NCBI RefSeq assembly: GCF_964204645.1
Contig: NC_134033.1
Span: forward strand, 6,794,231-6,858,230
Reading direction: 5' to 3'
Length of the DNA: 64,000 nucleotides
Source of the DNA: Tubulanus polymorphus
Lineage: Eukaryota; Nemertea; Palaeonemertea; Tubulaniformes; Tubulanidae
The notes under the pieces are model-generated. The model saw only the letters and a program-made list of their open reading frames with translations, was not told the DNA's origin and did not search any database. Position numbers and translations under genes: made by a program. This document shows, in pieces, positions 1 to 10,016 of the stretch; positions within the stretch are counted from its first letter, which is position 1, and every line of letters starts with the position of its first letter.

Positions 1-360
1 TTCAGTGCAACGGATAATAATCGCTTTCAAAGTAGAGCTAGCACATGGCAGTAAGTATAGTTCCTCTCAGTACATAATATACTTGTATGACATTCAATTA
101 ATACAAAACCAATGTTCATAATTTTTTTCAAGTGAGAAGGTGCTGCAGGATACCCTATTACTTAAGTACGTTTTAATGTGTCCAGTACCTATACGGGTGG
201 TTAGGGGTTGCAGATAAAGAGATTTCTCAAAAATATCTTTTCATTTCTATGTTGGTAGTTAAAACTGTTTTATTTTTATTGGAAAATTACACATCAATGT
301 TTTGTCACTTTTCTCATCATAATGTCATGTCTGCAATAAGAGAATTCTTAATAATTTCAG

Positions 361-2379
361 AGAAGAGAGCAATGATCCCACTGAAGTTCTGCTGTGCTAC
401 CAGGCACATTTTATGGACGGCCGTCCAAGCTGGACCTCATATGCGAGGATGAAACCATAAATGGAGAGACCTACCCGATTGTAGTTTCTCGTAGCGATAT
501 CTATGAGGAGGCAGTGGCAGAAATACGGAGCCCGGATTTCAATCCTCGGTTGCCACTAGACGTAACATTTATGGGAGAAGAGAGTGTGGATTTAGATGGC
601 CCTAGAAAGGAGTTACTTTCTTGTGTACTTCGAGATATCAAAGACATCAATCAATGAAGAAAGTGATGGGCTCACAGTAAAAGCCAGGGAAGTCTGTGCT
701 GCAACCACAACAGAAAGACATTTCTTGGCTGCAGGAATATTTATTGGTATGTCTCTATGGTGACCACATTATCATGGGCGTCCCTAGGGTGGGTTCGGTA
801 GCCGAACCCCCTTTTTGAAATTTCAAACGTCGATGAACGTCAGCACATGGTCTGCATTTGCTAAATTTAGCAAAATAAAATCGATACATGCAAGTAAACG
901 GGAACAAGTCTATCAATTGGCCTCAGATTGCACCAGAACGAGCCTGCTTGAAATTTTCAAAATTATCCCCAGATCCCCCTTCTATTCCTAAAAATGAACT
1001 CCCCCAAAAAATCCTGGGGACGCCCATGAGGATATTCCAAAATAAATTGAAAATTAAAATATCAGGATACAAAATTGTGAATAAACTTTTCTTAAATATC
1101 TTTTATTTAGGATTATCATTGATACAAAATGGACCAGTTCCGAACATTTTTCACCCAGAGCTGGTAGAAAGATTATGCAATGGCCCTCAGGATGAGGCGG
1201 AAATTCAGCTGAAGGATGGCCTTGATGTATTTGGATTGATTAAGGTTAGTAAATCCTTCCAAGTACATGTAATACACGGTCACTTCATAACTTCATACTG
1301 TCGTGCGACCTGGAGGGGGAAGCCCGAAATTGCTGTGGGAGAGCGCCGCTGTTCTTGTTCGTGACGTATGCACTTCCCCTCCTGTCCTGCACGGCGATAT
1401 AGAAACCAGAGACCAAACATAACCAACAACTAAACTCAGGTTGATAAAATGATGCAAGGGTTCTATTGCAGGAAACTTAAACAAATGACAACTGACAATA
1501 TCATATCACCCTTACCCCCCTTGTTGCGCTGCCTCTGCTCCGGTCGATGCCGCCAATGTTGCTCTCCCTCTCCGTTTTTCCCCGGGAGTACCGTGCATTT
1601 ATTCTAGAAATTTATCTTATCTAATTCCGGGTTTGAACATAAAGCTTTTAATTATTCTATAATTACTAACCAGCAGGAATTGTCCCACGAGCTTGAGAAA
1701 GTGATACGTAGTTAAATTGATTAAAATGCCTATGTCACAACAATACACGGTCAACTTCATGATGACTATAGTACATCATCAGTGATTGCCTTGTTACATA
1801 TTCAACAGTTGATGAAAGTGAAGGATTGCATCAGGCACCTGCTTTATAAGCGGGAGGAGCTGCCAATGAAATTTAAAAAGCTACTGACCCTCATTAAACC
1901 GAAATTCTCAGAAGAGGGAAGTAACTTAAGAAGAGAGGAGGAAAGGGCTTACAAGCTCTACTGCCATTACTTAAAAGAGGTATCCGGTAAGTCCAATGCA
2001 TCCAGTTTTTGGTACTTACTTTTTGTTCGTGGTTGAGAGTTGGGTAGTGGGTTCTCTATCTGCTATCCATCAACTGCTTCAAATCGCCATTACTGTAAGA
2101 TGTTCAGATGCTCTATTGTAATTTTTTCTAGCTGGACGACGTAAACCAGGGAAAACTCTTCGCTTAGAAGATATCCTGAAGTTTGTTACCGGCTTAGAGC
2201 AGGAACCGTTGTTAGGGTACAGTATCAACCCATCGATCACTTTTATCGATTGAGTAACGATGCCTCAAACTAGCACATGCATTAATCGACTAATCCTGCC
2301 CCTAGAAATGAAGGACAAAGAACGTGCTTTCAATTTGTTTGATTATGCTTTCTGCAATGCGTATTTCGGTAAAACTTAA
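361..2379 (+). pseudogene. HECT-domain E3 ubiquitin ligase-like gene (G2E3-type), degenerate
   Basis: HECT domains accept ubiquitin on a cysteine and pass it to a substrate. Visible exons are about 361-746 (includes 'VTFMGEESVDLDGPRKE' and 'ERHFLAAGIFI'), 1111-1244 ('GPVPNIFHPELVERLC'), about 1783-1986 and 2132-2379 ('LEDILKFVTG', then 'TSTCINRL' with the probable catalytic Cys). Donors at 747 (gtatgt), 1245 (gttagt) and 1987 (gtaagt) and acceptors before 1111 and 2132 are good, and the 746/1111 and 1986/2132 joins keep frame. Lesions: a frameshift near 424, another near 655, and an in-frame TGA at 2251-2253 shortly before the active-site segment. The 5' joint of the third exon does not keep phase in the simplest model. 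The family assignment is from these motifs. I read it as a pseudogene; sequencing error or alternative splicing is possible. Confidence 0.75.
773..1028. mobile_element. MITE-like element in an intron of the HECT locus
   Basis: The segment is bounded by inverted copies of a 16-bp sequence (CATGGGCGTCCCTAGG at 773-788, its complement with one mismatch at 1013-1028). It lies wholly inside the intron 747-1110 and has no coding capacity. No clear target-site duplication is visible, so the superfamily is not assigned. Confidence 0.65.
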
Positions 2380-3758
2380 TCGTGACCCTTTTGAGCCTAC
2401 TTGGACCTTTAGTCCAAGTGGGCGCGCTATTGCGTTCACTTTTCGTCAATAGAAGGAATCCAGTTATTTTGGGAAGTTTTTAATACGCTTCAATGGATTG
2501 TCTTAATATTTTAGTTATATGTGTATCTACCCTAGACACATCTTCAGCCCAAAAACTGGCCCAGTCAGAATCAAGATTACTGACAGTCATTAATATTCAG
2601 CAAATCAGCACTTTTTACACATTTTTGAAGTTGTTTCAACGTGTCTCCTTTAGGAAGGGATTTTTAAGGAATAACATAAGGTTTTTTCGATCAGTCAACT
2701 GTCACACAATCTGGGCCATATTAGTGTCATCAGTCCTCATTCATTGGTGGAAAACGGTTTTTTTTAGAAAAATATCAACAGGTGTTTAACTTAAAGTTTT
2801 GATATATTTGATAGTTGTTCTTTCTCGCCACCAGGGGAGTTGAATATTTGATTACATATAATTTGTCTATCTTTTTGTCTATCTTTTGGTATCGACGCAT
2901 ATTTTGAAAGCAAAATCAATTGCAAACTTGAAGAGCTCATGACTTTTTCTATGATTATGGAGAGTTTCAACATCAACCTTAGCGTTCAACTGTAGGTATG
3001 AATTCTTGTGCCTCTAGCTTCTACATGGAAATAGAAATTTGAAGTTTTAAGGTAAAGTCTTTGATACTCGATAATTGTTAGCACTATCATGGTATACGTC
3101 GCTTCACCTGTTCTCACCACAAGGGGGAGTTGAACTCAAAAGCAAAGTTGTAGATCATGGGACTTTCTATGATTGTGGTGGTTTTTAATGTAATTGGTTC
3201 TATGATAGTGGAAAGCTTCAAGATCATTGGTCTCTGTATATGTTCAACACTTTCCTACTTGGGTATGGTGTCTGTGGACTCCAACTTATAGATGTACATA
3301 TAGTTTAAGCATATATTTTGCATCCGTAGATGGACGATCGAGCCTTGAATAGCTGAGTATGAATAACTCAGGGCTGCTAAAACTTGTCTGACTTAGGCTA
3401 AGTCAGACTCATGAAGTCTACAATTTAAGCATTAGTAATTTCATTGCATAGAAAATTAGAAATAAAAACAACAATAAATCTGATTTAACACATCATATGA
3501 TTAAAGTTTTGTCAAGTGTTTTGACATTTATGTAAGAATCTTTTATATTTTGTGAAAAAAAAAGATTAATAAATTAATTAAAAATGATTGTTTGCATTTA
3601 TTACTTTTCTCTTAGGCCTATCAGTATTCTCATTTCAATTGCTTAAGATTTGTATTGAAAACCATTGTGTTAAAGATGTCACTTTGTAATAAAATTTCAA
3701 TTTAGATCACCGTACGTATGTTTATGTAGTTCTCCGCTAATTTTGGTTCGGAGATCTG
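2380..3758. other. Non-coding host DNA with a diverged internal repeat and a palindrome
   Basis: No gene is seen. Two diverged copies of a roughly 150-200 bp segment (about 2826-3000 and 3108-3240) share 'gggagttgaa' and 'tttctatgatt' blocks. A perfect palindrome with 11-bp arms and one central base occupies 3386-3408 (arms GTCTGACTTAG/CTAAGTCAGAC). Confidence 0.5.
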
Positions 3759-4270
3759 CTATGTTATGTCATGAGCAGACAAACTTTGTACAAAGTATCT
3801 TGCCTTTAAATATAGCGAAATTCCCCATGTGTCATCATCCTCTTCTATGGTGTTAATAATTAACTTCAAGAGCCTTTCTTCATCAGCCGGTAAAACTATT
3901 GAATTACTTGGTACGATTATTACATTATCCATTTCTGGAATTGGTGCACCAGGATCAGTGCCATATTGTAAAGCATCTGCCTACAATTTAAAGTAAAAAA
4001 ATGGTTTAAGACTTAGTTAAAAAGAATGGCTGATAGATCTTAATGTTTTGGAGCTTGAGCAACATGACAACATTTATAGCCTTTTATAGTGAGTGCTGTC
4101 TTTGCTTTGATCAGACACTTGATGATTGCAGGGAATCTGAGGGTTTATTGTATATTTGAATGAAATTCACTAATTTTGTGCCAAAAAAGGAGTCTACTTA
4201 TATTACTCACTGTAGATAATTCTTCAAAATATTCTTTGGCAATCATGCCATTTTCTTCACATGCCACACT
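3759..4270 (-). CDS. Unrecognised host gene, last two coding exons
   Basis: Two exons read on the minus strand. Exon 4270-4211 (20 codons, 'ENGMIAKEYFEELST') is preceded by a CAG acceptor and followed by a GTGAGT donor. Exon 3980-3759 (73 codons plus TAG stop) is preceded by TTGTAG. Both junctions are phase 0. The second exon carries 'GTDPGAPIPEMDNVIIVP' and 'DDTWGISLYLKARYF', an acidic, conserved-looking soluble segment that I cannot place in a family. Its codon use and GC content resemble the other host exons rather than the AT-rich Polinton genes. Upstream exons are not found: the sequence beyond 4271 is repeat-like, so the gene may be interrupted or simply continue further away. Confidence 0.6.
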
Positions 4271-4621
4271 CTGCAAACCAGGGGCGGATACAGGGGGTCG
4301 CTCCTGCGGCACGTGCGAGTCAAGTCATCATAAATGATGACTTGAATAGCATTGACTACCTACCACCGCTCATTATTGTTGCAAAACTAAACGTTCGGCA
4401 CTGACTAAAAATTAGTAATAACATTTTAGAAATGGCCAGAATTTTAACTTAGGTTCTATCGCATTTTTATTTTACAATTGCGATTGATATAATTTTTTTT
4501 TAACGGCCGTTAAGGCTTCATGTTTCGTCTGCAATTCACTGCAAATAGTTACGCAACCACGCACATTTCAGCGTTTTTGGCAGCTGTACACTCAATCGGC
4601 ACCGTTCGTCACTAGATGCTG
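4271..4621. other. Host repeat-like spacer with a perfect hairpin
   Basis: No gene is seen. A palindrome with 12-bp arms and a 2-nt loop lies at 4320-4345 (arms TCAAGTCATCAT/ATGATGACTTGA), next to a GC-rich 'ggggcggatacaggggg' block that looks like a transposon end. Element 1 starts right after this segment. Confidence 0.45.
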
Positions 4622-4639
4622 TACAAATATCAAATGTTT

Positions 4640-5354
4640 TAAGAAAATTTCTTTTGGATGATAAACTAAAACCAGAAAAAATACAATTTGATGATGGAAA
4701 AGAATTTGATAATTCACTTGTTCATGAACTCTCAGATAAACATAATATTAAATATTTTTCAACAAAATCGGATAAAAAAGCAGCAGTTGTTGAACGATTT
4801 AATAGAACATTAAGAACAAGAATGTGGAAATATTTTACAGCAAATAATACTTTTAAATGGATTGATGTTTTACCAAAATTGATAGATGGTTATAATAATT
4901 TTTATCATTCTTCTATTGGAATGAAACCTATTGATGCTAGAAAACCTGAAAATGCTGAAATTGTTTGGAATAATTTATATGGAACATTTCTTGTAAATGA
5001 TTTTGTTGAACCTTAATTCAAAGTTGGTCAAAATGTTAGAATCTCTAAGTATAAAAAGATATTTGACAAAGGATACGATCGTAATTTTACTAGAGAAATA
5101 TATAAAATAAAAAAGGTAATAACATCAAAACCATATGTCTATAAATTAGAAGATTTAGATGGTGAAGAAGTTGATGGGTATTTTTATGAAGAAGAATTAA
5201 GTTTAACTACTGAAAATCTAGAACAAGAATACGAAATTGAAAAAGTATTAAAAACAAATACTGTTAATAGAAAAAATATTCTTTAGTAAATTGGGTTGGA
5301 TGGCCAGATAAATTCAATGAATGGATATTATCGAGTAAAATTAAAAATATATAA
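4640..5354 (+). pseudogene. Polinton integrase (DDE, chromodomain), 5'-truncated
   Basis: Retroviral-type integrase joins element ends to target DNA in the nucleus. This copy keeps the second half of the catalytic core: 'IQFDDGKEF' carries the second Asp and 'KKAAVVERFNRTLRT' the catalytic Glu. The C-terminus ends in a chromodomain-like segment ('WVGWPDKFNEWILSSKI'). The first catalytic Asp and the N-terminal zinc region are missing because the element is truncated near 4622. An in-frame TAA follows 'NDFVEP' (5014-5016) and the frame breaks again near 5284. The TAA stop at 5352-5354 abuts the ATPase ATG, so both share TATAAATG. Confidence 0.88.
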
Positions 5355-5915
5355 ATGAATAAGGAATTATTTATATTTGAGCCTCATAATATGTTAATTT
5401 CTGGTGTAACAAATCGTGGAAAAACTTATTTCATATTAAATTTATTAGAAACTATTTATAAAAACTTTTTTGATAATATATTATTATTTTGTCCAACATA
5501 TTAATTTAATCAAAGTTATGATAGAAATATAACTAGAAATAATAAATTCATTGTATTAAATCCTAAAACAGTTAAAGAAAATTTAGATAATTGTATTAAA
5601 ATAGCAATTGATATTTATAAAGGATCAAATACATTATTCATTATAGATGATTGTGCAAATTTACATGATTCAAAAATTAGAGAGAGTGAATTATATTATT
5701 TAGCTTTCTCTGGAAGACATTTTGGGATAACAACATGGGTTTCAAATCAAAAATATAATTCAATTGTTAAAGATTTTAGAGAAAACATTAGATTTTTAGA
5801 AAATGATATTATTCCACATGATTTACACAATGAATATATGGATAAATTGAAAAATAATATAAGATCAAAGTTACTATTTCGATTACAACACCCATTTAAA
5901 TATGAATTTATTTAA
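5355..5915 (+). pseudogene. Polinton FtsK/HerA-type packaging ATPase, degenerate
   Basis: Homolog of the A32-like DNA packaging ATPase of element 2 (14782-15370). Walker A is still readable ('GVTNRGKTYF') and Walker B is 'TLFIIDDCAN'. An in-frame TAA sits at 5502-5504, where element 2 has Glu, and about 16 codons after 'FRENIRFL' are deleted. The C-terminal 'LLFRLQHPFKYEFI' is present, matching the tail that element 2 reaches only after a frameshift. The start ATG is in a TATAAATG context immediately after the integrase stop. Confidence 0.88.
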
Positions 5916-5917
5916 AC

Positions 5918-6066
5918 TCAACTAGCTTGTTAATCTAGTATATTTTTAGTTACATTCTAGTTAAATTTTAGTTATTGGTAGTTGAAATAAAAACAACAAT
6001 ATTTCAACTAGCTTGTTAATCTAGTATATTTTTAGTTACATTCTAGTTAAATTCTAGTTTAATTCT
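5918..6066 (+). repeat. Two direct repeats between ATPase and next gene
   Basis: A roughly 55-bp AT-rich unit beginning 'aactagcttgttaatcta' occurs at about 5918 and again 86 bp later at about 6004. It lies in the only sizeable non-coding gap of element 1, directly upstream of the gene at 6103, so it may be part of that gene's regulatory region. This is inference. Confidence 0.6.
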
Positions 6067-6102
6067 AGTTGCAACAACACAACTAATTTGTTTCTTACAT
6101 AA

Positions 6103-6633
6103 ATGGGTGGTGAAAAGAAAATAAAATCTAAAAGTTGTGTTGTTCCAATTGAAAAAACTTTGGATGATTTAGGTATAACAGAAACAAAATTAGCGTCAGA
6201 TAATAATGGTGCTTTAAATGATATTACTACAAACAATAATTATGAATATTATCTTGATTGCAAACATCAATTAGAAATATTAATAGCATCTGGGAAATGT
6301 AAAAGTTTTATTAGTAAAAATCTAACTTATAATGAATTAGATACAATGAAATCGGATAAAATTATTAAATTATTTAAGATTTATGAAACTGCGAGAATAG
6401 CTAGAATTAATGATGCGATATCAGAATATGTAGTAAAAGGTTATAGTAAATTATGTAATTATATGCTGCCAATTCAAGATAAAAATAGATTATATTCCGA
6501 TTTAAAAAATGATTATTTAGTTATGACTGAATTAAATAAATGGATGGGATATTCATCATTTCAATTAGGTGGATTTATGACGCTTTTATCAACTGGAGTT
6601 ATAACATTTTCAAATATTGAAAGTAATAAATGA
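6103..6633 (+). CDS. Conserved Polinton protein of unknown function, 176 aa
   Basis: This is an uninterrupted frame, unlike most of the element. It is homologous to the damaged gene at 12708-13309; shared blocks include 'IEKTLDDLGI', 'KLYSDLKNDYLVMTEL'-type and 'LLSTGVITFSNI'. The protein is polar and helix-rich, with no signal peptide and only a mildly hydrophobic C-terminus. ATG is in a TAAATG context, and the stop overlaps the start of the following membrane-protein gene by 4 nt (ATGA). That pairing is kept in element 2, so the two products probably act together. I do not recognise the family. Confidence 0.75.
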   Translation: MGGEKKIKSKSCVVPIEKTLDDLGITETKLASDNNGALNDITTNNNYEYYLDCKHQLEILIASGKCKSFISKNLTYNELDTMKSDKIIKLFKIYETARIARINDAISEYVVKGYSKLCNYMLPIQDKNRLYSDLKNDYLVMTELNKWMGYSSFQLGGFMTLLSTGVITFSNIESNK

Positions 6634-7037
6634 GCGAAGTGGAAGAGGTGAAAGAATTAACTGTGAAGAAAAAACCGAGAACTCAGAAACAAATCTAATG
6701 GTCTCGGCAATTAGGAATTAAATCACAGGAATATAAAAAAGCTGAAAAAGAACAAATAAGTTATAAAAATGTCAATAAAAATGTTAATAAAAATGGTGAA
6801 AATATTGTTATTTCTACTCCTTCTAATAATAGAACATTTGATAAATATCTATATTTTGCAACTGGATTTGTAATTGTTTTCATTTTGATTGGGTGTAGTT
6901 GGTATAAGAAATCAAATAAAATTTACGATATTAATAATTCTGAAACTACCGCTATTAAAAATAAAAATACTTCTGAAATTCCAAAATTCACGATAAAAAA
7001 ACGAATTAATATTTTAGAAAAAAAGCAAAAGAAATAA
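6630..7037 (+). pseudogene. Polinton single-pass membrane protein, one stop
   Basis: About 135 codons: a basic N-terminus ('VKKKPRTQKQI'), a polar linker, one transmembrane helix ('YFATGFVIVFILIGCSWY') and a basic tail. An in-frame TAA interrupts it at 6696-6698, where the homolog at 13302-13670 has Lys. That homolog instead has a TGA at another position, so each copy keeps the codon the other lost. The start overlaps the previous gene's stop. A membrane-anchored virion or egress role is a guess from layout only. Confidence 0.7.
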
Positions 7038-7167
7038 TTTTATTTTAATTAATTGAATATTTCACTACTTTTGTCTATCTACGCGAAGCAATTGAATTGT
7101 TCAGATAAGTCATTTCGGATTCTTGATATTTAATTTATTTTTTTTAATTTTTTTATTTCTTAATTAT

Positions 7168-7493
7168 TTAGTCAACAACTTCTAAATCACGATGCCCGTC
7201 TTCATTTTTTCCCATGGTTAATTATTTTAAATCCTTCTAATTCTATTAATTCCTCTGTACTCAATAAAACCCATTCATCAGGTAAAAATACTTTAAATTC
7301 TCGCGTTGTAGTAACATTACAGTAGCTTAGATTTGCTGTTACTTTCTCTCCATATTTAGGTTTTATCTTTTCTAATTTAAATATTTTGTGTTCAATTTCT
7401 TTTGTAACATCGACTAACTTTTTTATTTCAAATTATTTTTGTTGGTTTTATTCTGTTATTTATTGTTGCTAAGAATGCTTTTCTATCTCCCAT
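7168..7493 (-). pseudogene. Relict of the Polinton OB-like protein gene
   Basis: Read on the minus strand, the start (CCATAATAAATGGGAG) and end ('GKNEDGHRDLEVVD', stop at 7168-7170) align with the 117-aa gene at 23043-23396. The middle contains 'REFKVFLPDEWVLLSTEELIELEGF', recognisable against that gene after frame changes. At least two frameshifts and several stops make it a relict. It marks the right part of element 1. Confidence 0.7.
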
Positions 7494-7750
7494 TTATTAT
7501 GGGGAAAAATTACTTGTGGTGATAAGTGGTGTGTCTTATCTCGTACTCTGGTATGAAACCCCACTTTTACAATTACTAACACAAAACGAAGAAAGAACAA
7601 CCTGCGGGATCAGTGTAAATTACATGTTTCTCAGTGACATCAGCGACACCAGTGTAATAATCTGACACTACACAGTTTGCCTGAAGTCTTCAGCCCGATC
7701 AGTCGACTTTTGTCTGGTGAGCATTCCGTTTGTCAGTCATATTTCTTTAC

Positions 7751-7890
7751 CAACTAGTGAGGTTGGGGTTCGGAAGTTTTATGATTTAGATTTTGCGCCA
7801 ACTAGTGAGGTTGGGCAGTAAAGAATTGCACCAACTAGTGAGGTTGGGCAGTTAAGATTTTGCGCCAACTAGTGAGGTTGGGCAGTTAAG
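7751..7890 (+). repeat. 34-bp minisatellite, left cluster
   Basis: Four copies of a unit containing 'caactagtgaggttgggcag' start at 7751, 7799, 7832 and 7866 (spacing 33-48 bp), followed by an (AT)n run. Confidence 0.85.
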
Positions 7891-8790
7891 ATATATATAT
7901 ATATATACGTACAACTCCCCAATAATCGAACGGGTAGTATAATTCATATTCGAAGGAGGAAAGAGCATCGTATCGTCAATTAATACGCTTTATTCTTAAG
8001 TTAGATCATGGATTAGGGTTAGGGTTAGGTTTAGCTATGTGGAATCTTCCCAAATTGCGTAGTCAACTAGCATGCGTCGAATATCATATGTTTAAGGTTT
8101 TAGTTAGGTCCACATGTCATGTTAGGTGAAGGATAAGGGTTAGGGTAAGGTTTAGATTTAGGCATAATGAACATAAGACCTACTTTTTGGAATAATGAAA
8201 CTCACAAATTGCGCAGTTTTCTTAACTAGCATAAAACCTATAGCTATTATTTTATGTCTAAGGATTCAGTCATGTTTAGATAGTTGGTTTGATCAAGGAT
8301 TAGGGTTAGAGTGAGGTTTAGGCATAATAGGAGTGAGCATTTTATCTTGATACAACGGACCATCGGTCAAGTTAAGTCAAGTTAATTTAAAATGTTTAGT
8401 CTAATGCTTAGTTATATCACGCTGTCCACGATCTATTATAACACCAAAAATATCACTCATTCACTAAAATCAAAGTCGACTTTACACAGTAAGTTACACC
8501 CTGGCGATGTCCACGCTAAAATCAGTCTACTAAGACATTGTATGGTAGGCTAGGCCTACCACGTTGACGATGTCCACGCTGTCTACACTATCACAGTCGA
8601 TTACACTAATTCAAGGTCTACTAAAACTCAGTACAACGATTTGGTGGCGCTACTATGAAAAATAATTCAATTCAATTAAACTTTATTTACATGTTACAAA
8701 ATGAACATTCTCCATTTACATGATTTAAACTAATAAACATGCTCCTCTAGGACACCTAAACTGCAGTCATGCCCAGAAAAGATTTTGCGC
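7891..8790. other. Non-coding segment separating the two minisatellite clusters
   Basis: No gene is seen. It contains three diverged repeats of roughly 150 bp (about 8005, 8125 and 8295) with 'ttagggttagggttagg'-like and 'tttaggcataat' motifs. These are too short and irregular to be telomeric DNA. The segment may be an insertion that split a single minisatellite array. Confidence 0.5.
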
Positions 8791-8950
8791 CAACTAGTGA
8801 GGTTGGGCAGTGATGATTTTGCGCCAACTAGTGAGGTTGGGCAGTGAGATTTTGCGCCAGCTAGTGAGGTTGGGCAGAAAAGATTTTGCGCCAACTAGTG
8901 AGTTTGGGCAGTAAAGATTTGTGCCAACTAGTGATGTGGCAAGCAATGGC
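8791..8950 (+). repeat. 34-bp minisatellite, right cluster
   Basis: Five copies of the same unit as at 7751-7890 start at 8791, 8825, 8858, 8892 and 8935. The last two are degenerate. Confidence 0.85.
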
Positions 8951-9184
8951 TGAAGGGTTAATGGCTTGTGCTAGCTAAGTATGTGGCTAGCGAGGCCGGT
9001 TACATTTTTGGCTGGAATGTGTTACACGTAGTTTGGTTTTAGCATGTCATATTATTAACAGCGAATACTGCTCACAAATTCATACATTTTATTATTGTTA
9101 TTATTGAGATATCTCGGACCGCTACACTTGTATTATAGTAAGCTTTTATCATTGTTATCTGATCCACTGCATGTGATATGCACT

Positions 9185-9804
9185 AAATTTCTTGCCCTTG
9201 GATCTTTAGAGGTTTCTGCAGGTCTTTACCTCGGTTTTTTAACCCTTGTTTGGCTCAAGCGTTTGGGAATCTCCTCGTCGTTCTCAGGGTGACTCATACC
9301 ATAGTGGACTTTGTTCACGCGAGTTCGGCCTGGGGCTTCCCACCCCTGGTTATATTTTGTATTAATTGAGGCAATTTTCTGCTTTCATCTTTATTGCTTA
9401 TTTAATGTGGCTACCGGGGTGGGTTTCTGCCCCAGGTTGAACATGCACTGTGGTATATAGTCTACCATCAAGAAGCAGCTGCTCAAACTCGCAATTTTGT
9501 CAACCGGCAAATTTCTTGCCCTTGGATCTTTAAAGGTCTCTGCAGGTCTTTACCTCGGTTATTTAACCCGTGTTTGACTCGGGCGTTTGGGAATTTACTC
9601 GTCGTTCTCAGGGTGACTTATACCCTAGTGGACTTTGTTCACGCGAGTTCGGCCTGGGGCTTCCCAACCCTGGTTATATTTTGTATCAATAGACGCAATT
9701 TTCTGCATTTAGCTTTATTGCTTATTTAATTATTCTTGGCTACCGGGGTGGGTTTTTGTCCCAGGTTGAACATGCACTGTGGTAGTCTACCATCAAGAAG
9801 CAGC
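9185..9804 (+). repeat. Tandem duplication of a roughly 296-bp unit
   Basis: Copy 1 (9185-9480) and copy 2 (9509-9804), offset 324 bp, are highly similar from 'aaatttcttgcccttgg' to 'catcaagaagcagct'. Short open frames inside have no recognisable product. The flanks 8951-9184 and 9805-10016 hold nothing I can identify. Confidence 0.8.
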
Positions 9805-10016
9805 TTCCTGATTGTTTAGACCTGTGTTTGGATATCTATCGCTTACATACACAAGTCCCGTTCTCTCGTGACTTTGTAAGTTTAGGGAAGAGAGGTTTGC
9901 TGTTAAGCCTATACGCTTGTTTGGAAATATCTAGACGTCTTCCCATCCCTCTCTCTTTTTGTTGATGCGTTTTGGGAGAAGGAGAGAGGCATGAGAAAGG
10001 AAAAAGGATAGATATT

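Larger units (their letters stand above)
4622..7500 (+). mobile_element. Polinton/Maverick element 1, internal fragment
   Basis: This AT-rich stretch holds, in order, a 5'-truncated integrase, a packaging ATPase, an unassigned conserved protein, a one-helix membrane protein and a minus-strand OB-like relict. Each is homologous to a gene of element 2 (10017-27893). No terminal inverted repeats are present and the left edge cuts the integrase mid-domain. The order differs from element 2, where the conserved and membrane genes precede the integrase. The right edge near 7500 is approximate. Confidence 0.85.

Noticed and set aside
888-1364. 158-codon plus-strand open frame
   Set aside because: It runs through the MITE-like element and across the exon 1111-1244, which reads convincingly as HECT in that part only. 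The rest is intron and repeat.
8005-8320. Telomeric repeat (ttagggttagggttagg)
   Set aside because: At most three irregular units occur, repeated in diverged form within longer roughly 150-bp repeats; this is not a telomere.
9095-9292. 65-codon hydrophobic open frame
   Set aside because: It lies within the duplicated 296-bp repeat unit, is not kept in the second copy, and has no recognisable family.
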